64,000 bases of DNA from Pseudomonas sp. PDM04 (GTDB lineage: Bacteria > Pseudomonadota > Gammaproteobacteria > Pseudomonadales > Pseudomonadaceae): NCBI RefSeq assembly GCF_014851765.1, contig NZ_JACVAI010000005.1, positions 522,915 through 586,914 on the forward strand, written 5' to 3'. Shown one piece after another: positions 9,067 through 17,778 of the stretch; position 1 is the first letter of the stretch; each line of letters begins with the position of its first letter. Made by a program: the position numbers and the translations under genes. A model generated the notes under the pieces. It did not search any database. It was not told the origin of the DNA and saw nothing but the letters and a program-made list of their open reading frames with translations.

Positions 9067-10302
9067 TCACTCGGGCGAATGGAAGCTCAGGCTGTAGTTC
9101 ACGGCTTTTGCGCCTGGGTCGAGAATGTCCAGGGCGATGTGGATCGGTGTCTGCGGAGGCATTTCTGTCATGCCTTCGAGGTCGCCGTTGAGGTACTCGC
9201 CGGGTTTGAAGCGACGACTGGCGATCAGGTGACCGTTGAGATCGGCAAAGCGCAGCTCCAGCAGCGGGAAGGGCTGGGAGAACGGGGCGCGGTTGTAGAT
9301 GATCGCGTCGACCACCAGGGCGCCATTGAATTCCGGGTGGCTGCGCACCACCAGGTTGCTGCTCTTGATTTTCGCGATGTCGACTTTGGACGGCACCGTG
9401 CAACCGATTTGCGGACAGAACTGCTGGAACCAGGGGCGGTACTGATCCTGGCGAGCCAACTCATCGAAGTGGTAGGCGATGTACTGGCCGACAAGCGCGC
9501 CGGCACCGAGCAGGATCAGCAACAGCCAGAGAAAGCGTCGGCCCCAGGGCGAGCGACGTTTTTGCCAGTCGAGCTGCAATGGATCGTCGTCCAGATCCCG
9601 CAGGATCTCGGCCCGCGTCGGCGCTTCGTGGCGTTTGCGCAGGGGTGCGATGGACGGCAGGTTGTCATCCGGTTCGTCATCGGTGGCCGAGAGACGTTCG
9701 TGATGCAGCGGGGCGTCGAGCGGATCGTTCAGGCGCAATTGCGCAGGTTGCGGTTCCTCGTCGAGCTCCTCGGGCTCCAGGGAGAGTGAGGGTTCGGTGC
9801 GCGAGGGTTTGCCTGGCTCGATGTCCGGTTCTGGCGTGATCGTCGCCTCAATGGCGTCGGCGGCTTCAGCGGCTTCAGCACGTTCGGCCGGTGAGTCGCT
9901 GAACAGGCTGTCGGACCAGGGAGCGTCGTCCGCTTCGGTGCTGTCGCGGCGGGCGCTCAGGTTGTCTTCGCGGTGGCGGCCGAACTCGGTCGTCGGCTGG
10001 ATTTCCCGTTGTTCGAGCCGGGCGAGTTCTTCGTCCAGGTCCAGGGCGTCCAGGTCGAGCTCAGCGGCGCTCCACTGCTTTTGACTGATGGCTCGCGGCT
10101 CGGGCGCCGTCGTCTCGGCCAGTGGCGGGGCCACGGGTGTCACCGCCTCCTTGCCGGCCTGCTCCAGCAGCTGCTTGGCGGCGTTGAACACCTGCAGGCA
10201 CGAGCCGCAACGAACCACTCCCCGGGCCACGCTCAATTGAGCATGGCTGACGCGGAAGCTGGTTTGGCAATGCGGGCACTGAGTGACGAAGCTGTCGGTC
10301 AT
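9067..10302 (-). CDS. Zinc-ribbon and DUF3426 membrane protein
   Basis: A 411-residue bitopic membrane protein. The N-terminal MJ0042-type zinc ribbon has two Cys pairs (CPHC at 9-12 and CGSC at 32-35). A long acidic, low-complexity linker (about 60-245) follows, then one transmembrane helix (RFLWLLLILLGAGALVGQYI, near 257) and a C-terminal DUF3426 domain on the far side of the membrane. This is the PA4851 position, between prmA and dusB, and the arrangement is conserved in pseudomonads. Function is unknown; the topology places the zinc ribbon in the cytoplasm. It starts 30 bp after prmA ends, so co-transcription is likely. Confidence 0.85.
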   Translation of the reverse strand: MTDSFVTQCPHCQTSFRVSHAQLSVARGVVRCGSCLQVFNAAKQLLEQAGKEAVTPVAPPLAETTAPEPRAISQKQWSAAELDLDALDLDEELARLEQREIQPTTEFGRHREDNLSARRDSTEADDAPWSDSLFSDSPAERAEAAEAADAIEATITPEPDIEPGKPSRTEPSLSLEPEELDEEPQPAQLRLNDPLDAPLHHERLSATDDEPDDNLPSIAPLRKRHEAPTRAEILRDLDDDPLQLDWQKRRSPWGRRFLWLLLILLGAGALVGQYIAYHFDELARQDQYRPWFQQFCPQIGCTVPSKVDIAKIKSSNLVVRSHPEFNGALVVDAIIYNRAPFSQPFPLLELRFADLNGHLIASRRFKPGEYLNGDLEGMTEMPPQTPIHIALDILDPGAKAVNYSLSFHSPE

Positions 10303-10332
10303 GCGGCGATCCGGATTATGCAGGCGTCCATT

Positions 10333-11211
10333 CTAGCGCCGACGGCCAGTGATGCGCACCCAGCCGTCACGATTGGCGATCGGGTCGAGGTCGAAGTCCT
10401 GCGCGTAGGCGCCAGCCACTTCTTCGCCCTGCTCGGCGAGAATCCCCGAAAGCGCCAGGCGACCGCCCGGCTTGACCAGGCTCGACAGTTGCGGCGCCAG
10501 AGATACCAGCGGCCCGGCAAGAATGTTGGCCACCAGCACGTCGGCCTGAACCGGCGGCAGGTCTTGCGGCAGGTACAGCGGGAACAGGGCCTCGGCAATA
10601 TTGTTGCGACCGGCGTTGTCGCGGGAGGCTTCCAGCGCCTGCACGTCGATGTCGGTGCCGACGGCTTCCTTCGCACCCAGCAGCAGGGCGGCGATGGCCA
10701 GGATTCCCGAGCCGCAGCCGAAGTCCAGCACGTTGCAGCCTTTCAGGTCTTGGCCGTCCAGCCATTCCAGGCACAGCGCGGTGGTCGGGTGGGTCCCGGT
10801 GCCGAAGGCGAGGCCCGGATCGAGCAACAGGTTCACCGCGTCGGGTTCGGGGGCGGCGTGCCAGCTCGGCACGATCCACAGGCGCTGCCCGAAACGCATG
10901 GGCTGGAAACCATCCATCCAGCTGCGTTCCCAGTCCTGGTCCTCGATGACTTCGCTGTGATGTTCGGGCAGCGGGCTGCCCGTCAGCAGCTCGAGGTGGG
11001 CCAGGACGGCGGCCGCTTCGGTGCCGCCCTCGAACAGGGCCAGCAAATGCGTGTGCGACCACAGCGGCGTGGTATTGAGTTCCGGCTCGAAGATCGGTTG
11101 ATCTTCGGCGTCCATGAAGGTCACCGAGACGGCGCCGACTTCGAGGAAAGCGTCTTCGTAGGTTTCGGCTTGTTCTGGGCTGATGGCGAGACGGACTTGC
11201 AGCCAAGGCAT
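10333..11211 (-). CDS. prmA: Ribosomal protein L11 methyltransferase
   Basis: A 292-residue SAM-dependent enzyme that trimethylates lysines and the N-terminus of L11. The start MPWLQVRLAISPEQAE gives the standard family length; the frame is open farther upstream only through non-coding sequence. Visible motifs are DPGLAFGTGTHPTTALCLEW (about 142-161) and the SAM site NVLDFGCGSGILAIAALLLG. It follows accC beyond a clear terminator, so it likely heads its own transcript with the zinc-ribbon gene. Confidence 0.95.
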   Translation of the reverse strand: MPWLQVRLAISPEQAETYEDAFLEVGAVSVTFMDAEDQPIFEPELNTTPLWSHTHLLALFEGGTEAAAVLAHLELLTGSPLPEHHSEVIEDQDWERSWMDGFQPMRFGQRLWIVPSWHAAPEPDAVNLLLDPGLAFGTGTHPTTALCLEWLDGQDLKGCNVLDFGCGSGILAIAALLLGAKEAVGTDIDVQALEASRDNAGRNNIAEALFPLYLPQDLPPVQADVLVANILAGPLVSLAPQLSSLVKPGGRLALSGILAEQGEEVAGAYAQDFDLDPIANRDGWVRITGRRR

Positions 11212-11344
11212 GGCGGGCACCTTTGAAAAATATTGATTGCAGCCTAGCGGTCTGCGAGAAGCGCGCAAGTTTACGCGAGCGCGGGGCGTTTGTGGGAGTG
11301 ATCCTTGAACACGCCGGACCCGCCAGGGGGAGCCAGGAACAACA

Positions 11345-11370
11345 AAGCCGCCCGAAGGCGGCTTTGTCAT
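11345..11370 (-). terminator. Rho-independent terminator after accC
   Basis: An 11-bp perfect GC-rich stem (11345-11355 with 11360-11370) has a CGAA tetraloop, 15 bp past the accC stop. The T-run on the minus strand is short (GTTGTTCC), so termination may be moderate. Confidence 0.75.
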
Positions 11371-11384
11371 TGCGGGTTGAAAGC

Positions 11385-12743
11385 TTAGTGCTTTTCACCA
11401 GCCAGCTTGTGTTCCAGGTAGTGGATGTTGATCCCACCCTTGCAGAAGCCTTCATCTCGGACCAGATCACGGTGCAGCGGGATGTTGGTCTTGATCCCGT
11501 CGACCACGATTTCGTCCAGGGCATTGCGCATGCGCGCCATGGCTTCGTCGCGGGTTGCGCCGTAGGTGATCAGCTTGCCGATCAACGAGTCGTAGTTCGG
11601 CGGAACCGCATAACCGCTGTACAGGTGCGAGTCGACGCGAACGCCGTTGCCGCCTGGTGCGTGGAAATGCTTGACCGTGCCCGGGCTTGGCATGAAGGTT
11701 TTCGGGTCTTCGGCGTTGATCCGGCATTCCAGCGCGTGACCGCGGATGACCACGTCATCCTGGGTGAACGACAGCTTGTTGCCGGCGGCGATGCTGAGCA
11801 TCTCCTTGACGATGTCGATGCCGGTGACCATTTCTGAAACCGGGTGCTCTACCTGGACACGAGTGTTCATCTCGATGAAGTAGAAGCGACCGTTCTCGTA
11901 CAGGAACTCGAAAGTGCCGGCGCCGCGGTAACCGATGTCGATGCACGCCTTGACGCAGCGGGCGAAGACTTCCTGGCGAGCCTTCTCGTCGATGCCCGGT
12001 GCCGGCGCTTCTTCGAGAACTTTCTGGTGACGGCGCTGCAGCGAGCAGTCCCGGTCGCCCAGGTGCACGGCGTTGCCCTGGCCATCGGACAATACCTGAA
12101 CTTCCACGTGGCGCGGATTGGTCAGGAATTTTTCCAGGTAGACCATCGGGTTGCCGAACGCTGCGCCCGCTTCGGAGCGGGTCAGCTTCGCCGAGGAGAT
12201 CAGGTCTTCTTCCTTGTGCACCACACGCATGCCGCGACCACCACCACCGCCAGCGGCTTTGATGATCACCGGGTAACCGACTTCGCGACCAATGCGCAGG
12301 GCGGTTTCTTCGTCTTCAGGCAGTGGGCCGTCGGAACCCGGAACGGTTGGAACGCCGGCAGCGATCATGGCGTGCTTGGCCGATACCTTGTCGCCCATCA
12401 GGCGAATGGTTTCGGCTTTCGGACCAATGAAGGCGAAGCCGGAGTTCTCGACCTGCTCAGCGAAATCAGCGTTTTCCGCAAGGAAACCGTAGCCTGGGTG
12501 AATGGCGGTAGCGCCGGTCACTTCGGCTGCGGCGATGATTGCCGGAATGTGCAGGTAAGAGTGGGCGGCAGAAGCCGGGCCGATGCAGACGGATTCGTCT
12601 GCCAGACCCAGGTGCATCAGCTCTTTGTCGGCCTTGGAGTAAACGGCGACGGTCTTGATGCCCATCTCTTTGCAGGCACGCAGAATCCGCAGTGCGATCT
12701 CACCGCGGTTGGCGATCAGAACTTTTTCCAACTTCGCAGTCAT
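11385..12743 (-). CDS. accC: Acetyl-CoA carboxylase, biotin carboxylase subunit
   Basis: A 452-residue ATP-grasp enzyme that carboxylates the biotin on AccB, the first half of the committed step of fatty-acid synthesis. Family signatures are KVLIANRGEIALRILRAC at the N-terminus, the glycine-rich ATP loop AAGGGGGRGMRVV (about 160), and EMNTRVQVEHPVSEMVTGID (about 285). The start is taken at MTAKLEKVLIAN rather than an ATG seven codons earlier. accB lies 17 bp upstream and the two form the usual accBC operon, probably with aroQ in front. Confidence 0.97.
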   Translation of the reverse strand: MTAKLEKVLIANRGEIALRILRACKEMGIKTVAVYSKADKELMHLGLADESVCIGPASAAHSYLHIPAIIAAAEVTGATAIHPGYGFLAENADFAEQVENSGFAFIGPKAETIRLMGDKVSAKHAMIAAGVPTVPGSDGPLPEDEETALRIGREVGYPVIIKAAGGGGGRGMRVVHKEEDLISSAKLTRSEAGAAFGNPMVYLEKFLTNPRHVEVQVLSDGQGNAVHLGDRDCSLQRRHQKVLEEAPAPGIDEKARQEVFARCVKACIDIGYRGAGTFEFLYENGRFYFIEMNTRVQVEHPVSEMVTGIDIVKEMLSIAAGNKLSFTQDDVVIRGHALECRINAEDPKTFMPSPGTVKHFHAPGGNGVRVDSHLYSGYAVPPNYDSLIGKLITYGATRDEAMARMRNALDEIVVDGIKTNIPLHRDLVRDEGFCKGGINIHYLEHKLAGEKH

Positions 12744-12760
12744 CAAAGTTTCTCCGCGGT

Positions 12761-13219
12761 TCAAACGATGGTGAACAGCGGTTGGTCGTACTCAACCGGC
12801 TGGCCGTCTTCGACGAGGATGGACTCGATCACACCGCTGGTTTCGGCTTCGATGTGGTTCATCATCTTCATGGCTTCGACGATGCACAGGGTGTCGCCTT
12901 TCTTCACGGTCTGGCCCACTTCGACGAACGCTGGCGAAGTTGGCGAAGACTTGCGATAGAAGGTGCCGACCATCGGCGAACGGGCAACGGTGCCGTTCAG
13001 TGCTGGCGCGGCGGGAGCAGCCGGGGCGGCAGCGGCAGCCGGAGCGGCGGCAGGCGCGGCAACCGGAGCAGGCATTGGCGCCGGAGCGTAGTACTGCTGG
13101 GCTGGAGTCTTGCTGTTACGGCTGATGCGTACGGACTCTTCGCCTTCCTTGATCTCGAGCTCGTCGATGCCGGACTCTTCCAGCAATTCGATCAGTTTCT
13201 TAACTTTACGGATATCCAT
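12761..13219 (-). CDS. accB: Acetyl-CoA carboxylase, biotin carboxyl carrier protein
   Basis: A 152-residue carrier. The N-terminal domain (MDIRKVKKLIELLEESGIDE) is joined by a flexible Ala/Pro linker (about 47-75) to a biotinyl domain. The biotinylation motif is EAMKMMNH, with the modified Lys near residue 118. It shuttles the carboxyl group between AccC and the AccA/AccD transferase. aroQ ends 48 bp upstream and accC starts 17 bp downstream, so it is the middle gene of an aroQ-accB-accC unit. Confidence 0.97.
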   Translation of the reverse strand: MDIRKVKKLIELLEESGIDELEIKEGEESVRISRNSKTPAQQYYAPAPMPAPVAAPAAAPAAAAAPAAPAAPALNGTVARSPMVGTFYRKSSPTSPAFVEVGQTVKKGDTLCIVEAMKMMNHIEAETSGVIESILVEDGQPVEYDQPLFTIV

Positions 13220-13267
13220 GAATCATCAACTCCCAAGGGTCGGTCAGGGGCGTTTAACGCTTGTTGT

Positions 13268-13720
13268 TCAAGCTTTTGCCTGGCTTTCAAGCTGCTCTAG
13301 AGCGGCCTCCAGGGCCAGTCGGTAACCGCTGGCGCCAAGGCCGCAGATCACTCCCACCGCTACGTCGGAGAAGTAAGAGTGATGGCGGAAAGGTTCGCGT
13401 TTGTGCACGTTGGACAAATGCACTTCGATGAATGGGATGCTCACCGCCAGCAGCGCGTCACGTAATGCGACACTTGTGTGCGTAAAAGCTGCTGGGTTGA
13501 TCAGAATGAAGTCCACGCCTTCGCTGCGGGCCGCGTGGATACGGTCGATCAATTCGTACTCGGCGTTGCTTTGCAGATGCAGCAGGTGATGGCCGGCGGC
13601 ACGGGCTCGTTGCTCCAGGTCCTGGTTGATCTGCGCCAGTGTCGTGGCACCATAGGTGCCCGGTTCCCGGGTGCCGAGCAGGTTCAGGTTGGGGCCGTGC
13701 AGGACCAATAGGGTTGCCAT
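13268..13720 (-). CDS. aroQ: Type II 3-dehydroquinate dehydratase
   Basis: A 150-residue enzyme of the shikimate pathway (3-dehydroquinate to 3-dehydroshikimate). Motifs are VLHGPNLNLLGTREPGTYG with the catalytic-loop Arg and Tyr, NPAAFTHTSVALRDAL, and EVHLSNVHKREPFRHHSYFS. The start at MATLLVLHGPNL gives the usual length. It heads the aroQ-accB-accC cluster, a gene order shared by many gammaproteobacteria. Confidence 0.96.
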   Translation of the reverse strand: MATLLVLHGPNLNLLGTREPGTYGATTLAQINQDLEQRARAAGHHLLHLQSNAEYELIDRIHAARSEGVDFILINPAAFTHTSVALRDALLAVSIPFIEVHLSNVHKREPFRHHSYFSDVAVGVICGLGASGYRLALEAALEQLESQAKA

Positions 13721-13861
13721 CTGCTGTTCCTTGTTATCCGAATGCAATTGTCAGAACCCGGCGACTATGCCGCAAAGCCTTTGTGACTGTCCAGTTCTAT
13801 GCAATAGCCAGCACGATGGCCGATGTTTGCGCGAAATATGTGACTGGCTGATGAATTCCGG

Positions 13862-15604
13862 TCATTTGCTTTCGCGCCGCGCCTGCGCGACCCGTTCGGC
13901 GAAGTCCCGGGCATTGATTTCGCCGATCACCCGCGCATCGGTACGTTCGACGCCATCCTCGCCGAAGAACATCAGCGCCGGAGGACCGAACAGCTGGTAG
14001 CGGTCGAGCAGGACGCGCTGTTCGGCGTTGCTGGCGGTGATGTCAAAGCGCACCAGGCGATAGCCCTTCAGGCGTTCGACGACGTTGGCGTCGCTGAGGA
14101 CCTCGCGCTCAATGACTTTGCAACTGATGCACCAGTCGGCGTACCAGTCGAGCAGCAGTGGCGTGCCGGACGATCTTGCATCTGCGAGGGCGCGGTCCAG
14201 TTCCGCCGCAGTGGTCACGGTTTGCCAGTCGTCGGTGCCTTGCAGCGATTGCTGGGTGCCTGTGACGATGCGCGGCTGGCCGATCGGGTTGAACGGGTCG
14301 GTCTGGCCACTGAACGCGCCGTACCAGCAGGCCAGTGCATAAAACAGCAGGAACAGGCCGAGCAACTGGCCAAGGCGCTTGCGTGGCGGTTTATAGACAA
14401 ACTCCAGGGCGCCGAGGAACAGCCCGACGCCACCGGCCAGCAGGCCGATCAGCAGCAGGGTGATCTGCCCCGGCAAGACCCGGCTGAGCAAACCGATTGC
14501 CAGTCCCAGCAGCAACACCCCGATCGCGTTTTTCACATAGACCAGCCAAGGGCCACTCTTCGGCAGCCAGGCAGCGCCCCCGGTGGCGACCAGCAACAGT
14601 GGCGCGCCCATGCCGAGCCCGAGCACGAACAATTTCAAGCCACCGCCCAGGGCGTCGCCGCTGGCGCTGATGTACAGCAACGCGCCGGCCAGCGGTGCCG
14701 AGACGCAGGGCGAAACCAGCAGACTGGAGACCACCCCCAGTACCGCCGCGCCCCACAATGAACCGCCCTCGGTGCGACCGGCGATGCGGTCCAGCCGGCT
14801 GCTGATCGCGTGTGGCAGCTTGAGTTCGAAGACGCCGAACATCGCCAGGGCAAACAGTGCGAAAAACATCGCGAATGGCACCAGCACCCAGGCCGACTGC
14901 AGGCGCGCCTGGAGATTCAGCTGGGCCCCGAACAACCCCATCAAGGCGCCGAGCAGGGCAAAACACGCGGCCATCGGCAGCACGTAGGCGAGGGACAGGT
15001 TGAAGCCGCGCCATCCGCCGACCTGGCCGCGCAACACCACCCCGGAAAGGATCGGCAACATTGGCAGCACGCAAGGGGTGAACGTCAGGCCCAGGCCTGC
15101 CAGGAAAAACAGCGCCAGTTCGCGCCAGCTCCAGTGCGTGCCGGCGTCCGTGCCGTCGATCTTCAGGCGTTCGGTCTCGGGCGGATAGCACAGGCCTTTG
15201 TCAGCGCAGCCCTGATAAGTGACGAGCAGCGTGAAAGCCCGTTGCTCGGTGCGCGGCAGTTCGACATCGAGGATGCCGTGGTAAACCTCGACATCGCCAA
15301 AGTACTCGTCGTGCTTTTGTTCACCCTTGGGCAGTTGCGCCGTGCCGAGGGCAACGTCAGACGGTTCGGCGCGAAACTGAAACCGGTGGCGGTAGAGGTA
15401 GTAACCCTCGCTGGCGACGAATCGCAGCTTGATCGATTGCGGCGTGCTCTGCACCAGGCTCAGTTGAAAGGCTTCGCGCACCGGCAGGAAGTCGGCGCTG
15501 TTGTTGATCGAGCCCAACGTGGCGCTGGGTCGGCTCTCCAGCAGGCCGCCGGCGCCGGCCGGCAGGGCGAACACTATGAACAGCAGGCAGAGCAGGCGGC
15601 GCAT
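13862..15604 (-). CDS. dsbD: Thiol:disulfide interchange protein DsbD
   Basis: A 580-residue inner-membrane reductase that carries electrons from cytoplasmic thioredoxin to the periplasm. It has a signal peptide (MRRLLCLLFIVFALPAGAGG), a periplasmic alpha domain with the Cys pair in QGCADKGLCYPP, and an eight-helix core with the two redox Cys in FTPCVLPMLP and VSPCVSAPLAG. The C-terminal thioredoxin-like domain has WYADWCISCK. All six catalytic cysteines are present. The start is placed at the signal peptide, not the longer open frame. It clients cytochrome c maturation and DsbC/DsbG. It sits 141 bp upstream of aroQ. Confidence 0.95.
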   Translation of the reverse strand: MRRLLCLLFIVFALPAGAGGLLESRPSATLGSINNSADFLPVREAFQLSLVQSTPQSIKLRFVASEGYYLYRHRFQFRAEPSDVALGTAQLPKGEQKHDEYFGDVEVYHGILDVELPRTEQRAFTLLVTYQGCADKGLCYPPETERLKIDGTDAGTHWSWRELALFFLAGLGLTFTPCVLPMLPILSGVVLRGQVGGWRGFNLSLAYVLPMAACFALLGALMGLFGAQLNLQARLQSAWVLVPFAMFFALFALAMFGVFELKLPHAISSRLDRIAGRTEGGSLWGAAVLGVVSSLLVSPCVSAPLAGALLYISASGDALGGGLKLFVLGLGMGAPLLLVATGGAAWLPKSGPWLVYVKNAIGVLLLGLAIGLLSRVLPGQITLLLIGLLAGGVGLFLGALEFVYKPPRKRLGQLLGLFLLFYALACWYGAFSGQTDPFNPIGQPRIVTGTQQSLQGTDDWQTVTTAAELDRALADARSSGTPLLLDWYADWCISCKVIEREVLSDANVVERLKGYRLVRFDITASNAEQRVLLDRYQLFGPPALMFFGEDGVERTDARVIGEINARDFAERVAQARRESK

Positions 15605-15687
15605 GACGATCTCGCGTATCGGAATTGCGGGCATGATAGCGGACCGTGGCAGGGCGTGCCGGACGTCGTGCGGCGACCAATGTTCCG

Positions 15688-15775
15688 ACGCCTTCGAGCA
15701 AGCCTGCGCCGACATTCAACCCTGTGCTGCCATGGGAATGCGAGCACAGGGTGTGCGGGCTTGCTCGTGAAGGCG
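15688..15775. repeat. Degenerate inverted REP pair
   Basis: Arms at about 15688-15710 and 15753-15775 are imperfect reverse complements with core CGGGCTTGCTCG, in the spacer between the chemoreceptor and dsbD. Confidence 0.6.
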
Positions 15776-15780
15776 TTTTG

Positions 15781-17727
15781 TCAGACGCGGAAGGCCTGGA
15801 CGGCGGTATCCAGCCGCTCACCGAGCACCAGCAAGTGCTCGCCCTGCTCACGGCCCTGGCCAATGCGCAACAGGTTATCCCCGCCCAACTGGTGAATCCT
15901 CTCGCTGTGATCTCGGATTTCGCTGACCGCGCCGCTCTGTTGTGCGGTGACGTCGGCAATCCGGATCGCTGTGTCGGCAATGGTCTGGATCGCCCCGACG
16001 ATCTTGTCCAGCGCGCCGTCGGCGGCCTGGGCCTGATTGGCAGTGGCTTCGGCGTGCTCGACCTGGGCGCGCATGCCTTCCACCGATTCTCGCGCCGCCG
16101 TTTGCAGCCCGGCGATCAAGGTCTGGATTTCTGCCGTGGCGCCTGCAGTGCGTTGCGCCAATGAGCGGACTTCTTCGGCAACGACCGCAAACCCTCGGCC
16201 CATTTCCCCGGCGCGTGCCGCTTCGATGGCGGCGTTCAGGGCCAGCAGGTTGGTCTGGTCGGCAATCGAGCGGATCACTGTCAGGACCCCGCCAATGGTG
16301 GCGGACTCCTCGGCCAGGTGTTCGATCATCTGTGCGTTGCCTTGCACTTCCTCCACCAACGCATGCAGGCCGGTGAGGCTCAGGCCGATGACTTCCTGGC
16401 CGTGCTCCACCGCCAGCCCGGCATGGCGGCTGGCGTCGGCGGCCTGGCTGGCATCGTCGGCGACCTGTTGAATGGTCGCCTCCAGTTCGCCCAGTGAGTC
16501 GCGAATCAACGCGGTGTCGCCGGCCTGGTGTTCGGCGCCGTTGTGCAGGTCGTTGCTCAGTTCGGCGAGCGTGCGGCTACTGCCGGCGACCTGTTCGGCG
16601 TTGCGGCGGATGGTCCCCACCAGATCGGCCAGGTAGGCGCGCAAGCGGTTGAGCGAGGCCTGGATGTCATGCAACTCGCGGTTGGTCTTGCCCAGTTCGA
16701 TGTCCCGGCTGAAGTCGCCCTCGGCCCAGGTCGACAGGGCCGGCGCGAGGTTGGTCAGGGTCCGGGCGAGGCGGCGTTGCAGGGTGTCGATGAGCAAGGC
16801 GATCAGCAGGATCAGGCCGATCATCACCCCTTGCATCAGGCGCACTTCACTCTGGATTTGTCCGTGCTGGGCGCGAACCACCGGTTCCAGGCCGGCGATG
16901 GCCTGTTGCACTTCGGTGATTTTCAGGTGCGTCGCGGAGCTGAGGTCGGCACGCTTGCGGATTTGCTCGCGGGTGCGCTCGAGTTCGGCGGGGTAGCGGG
17001 TCAGCAGGCTGTTGAGTTCGCGCTTGAGCCCGACGCCGGCATCCTCGGCTGCGGTTTTTTCGCTGTTCTCCAGCCCCATCATGGCGGCGAAATCGTCGGA
17101 GACCGATTCGGTGGTGGTGGCGACGCCGAGCAGCGGCAGGGCGTTGAGCAATTCGGCTTGAGCGCGAATGTTGGTGACTTCACGTTCAACGTCCGCCGCC
17201 AGTTCGCTGCGACCGCTGCTGACCAGTTTGTCCCGGGCCAGTGACAGTTTGCCCAGGTGCTGGGACGCGGCCAGCAAAGGTATCAGATAGGGTGCGTTGC
17301 CGCTGGCGTACTGGCTGAGCTGGTCGAGGCTGGCGCCGAGTTCGCGTTCGGCCTGCAGCAACAGGGCCTGCGGGTCGCCCGCGAGTTTGCCGGCGGCCAA
17401 CAGGTCGGTTTTGCTGAATTCATCCAGGTTCGTCAGGCTGGGGCGCAGGGTGTCGGCCAGTGTCGACGGCAATTCCCCCAATTCCTTTTGCAGCGTTTCG
17501 ATGGCCTGACTGGCAGCGCTCAGGCGCAGGGCATCACCGCTGGCGAGGTAGTCCTCAACGTTGCGCGCCACTTGATTCTGGAACTGCTGGGACAACCCCA
17601 GGTAGCGCTCCATCAACAGATACGGGCGTTCCAGGGCTCTTTGCGACCACCACAGCGTCGCGCCAAGGGCCACGCACACGGCGACTAAAAGAAGGGTATT
17701 GAAATTGGTCAGCAGCTTGAGGCGCAT
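15781..17727 (-). CDS. Methyl-accepting chemotaxis protein (CtpL position)
   Basis: A 648-residue transmembrane chemoreceptor. One N-terminal helix (about 9-27), an all-helical periplasmic sensor of roughly 270 residues and a second helix (VMIGLILLIALLIDTL, about 303-318) are followed by HAMP and a signalling domain. The conserved hairpin tip is present (IADQTNLLALNAAIEAARAG). The gene occupies the place of P. aeruginosa PA4844 (ctpL, phosphate chemoreceptor), and a long helical sensor of HBM type fits that protein. The ligand is inferred from synteny only. gcbA starts 51 bp upstream on the same strand. Confidence 0.85.
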   Translation of the reverse strand: MRLKLLTNFNTLLLVAVCVALGATLWWSQRALERPYLLMERYLGLSQQFQNQVARNVEDYLASGDALRLSAASQAIETLQKELGELPSTLADTLRPSLTNLDEFSKTDLLAAGKLAGDPQALLLQAERELGASLDQLSQYASGNAPYLIPLLAASQHLGKLSLARDKLVSSGRSELAADVEREVTNIRAQAELLNALPLLGVATTTESVSDDFAAMMGLENSEKTAAEDAGVGLKRELNSLLTRYPAELERTREQIRKRADLSSATHLKITEVQQAIAGLEPVVRAQHGQIQSEVRLMQGVMIGLILLIALLIDTLQRRLARTLTNLAPALSTWAEGDFSRDIELGKTNRELHDIQASLNRLRAYLADLVGTIRRNAEQVAGSSRTLAELSNDLHNGAEHQAGDTALIRDSLGELEATIQQVADDASQAADASRHAGLAVEHGQEVIGLSLTGLHALVEEVQGNAQMIEHLAEESATIGGVLTVIRSIADQTNLLALNAAIEAARAGEMGRGFAVVAEEVRSLAQRTAGATAEIQTLIAGLQTAARESVEGMRAQVEHAEATANQAQAADGALDKIVGAIQTIADTAIRIADVTAQQSGAVSEIRDHSERIHQLGGDNLLRIGQGREQGEHLLVLGERLDTAVQAFRV

Positions 17728-17778
17728 CGCGGACTACCAACGGCAGAATGGTAAGCCCGTGAAGTTATTGCGATTGTG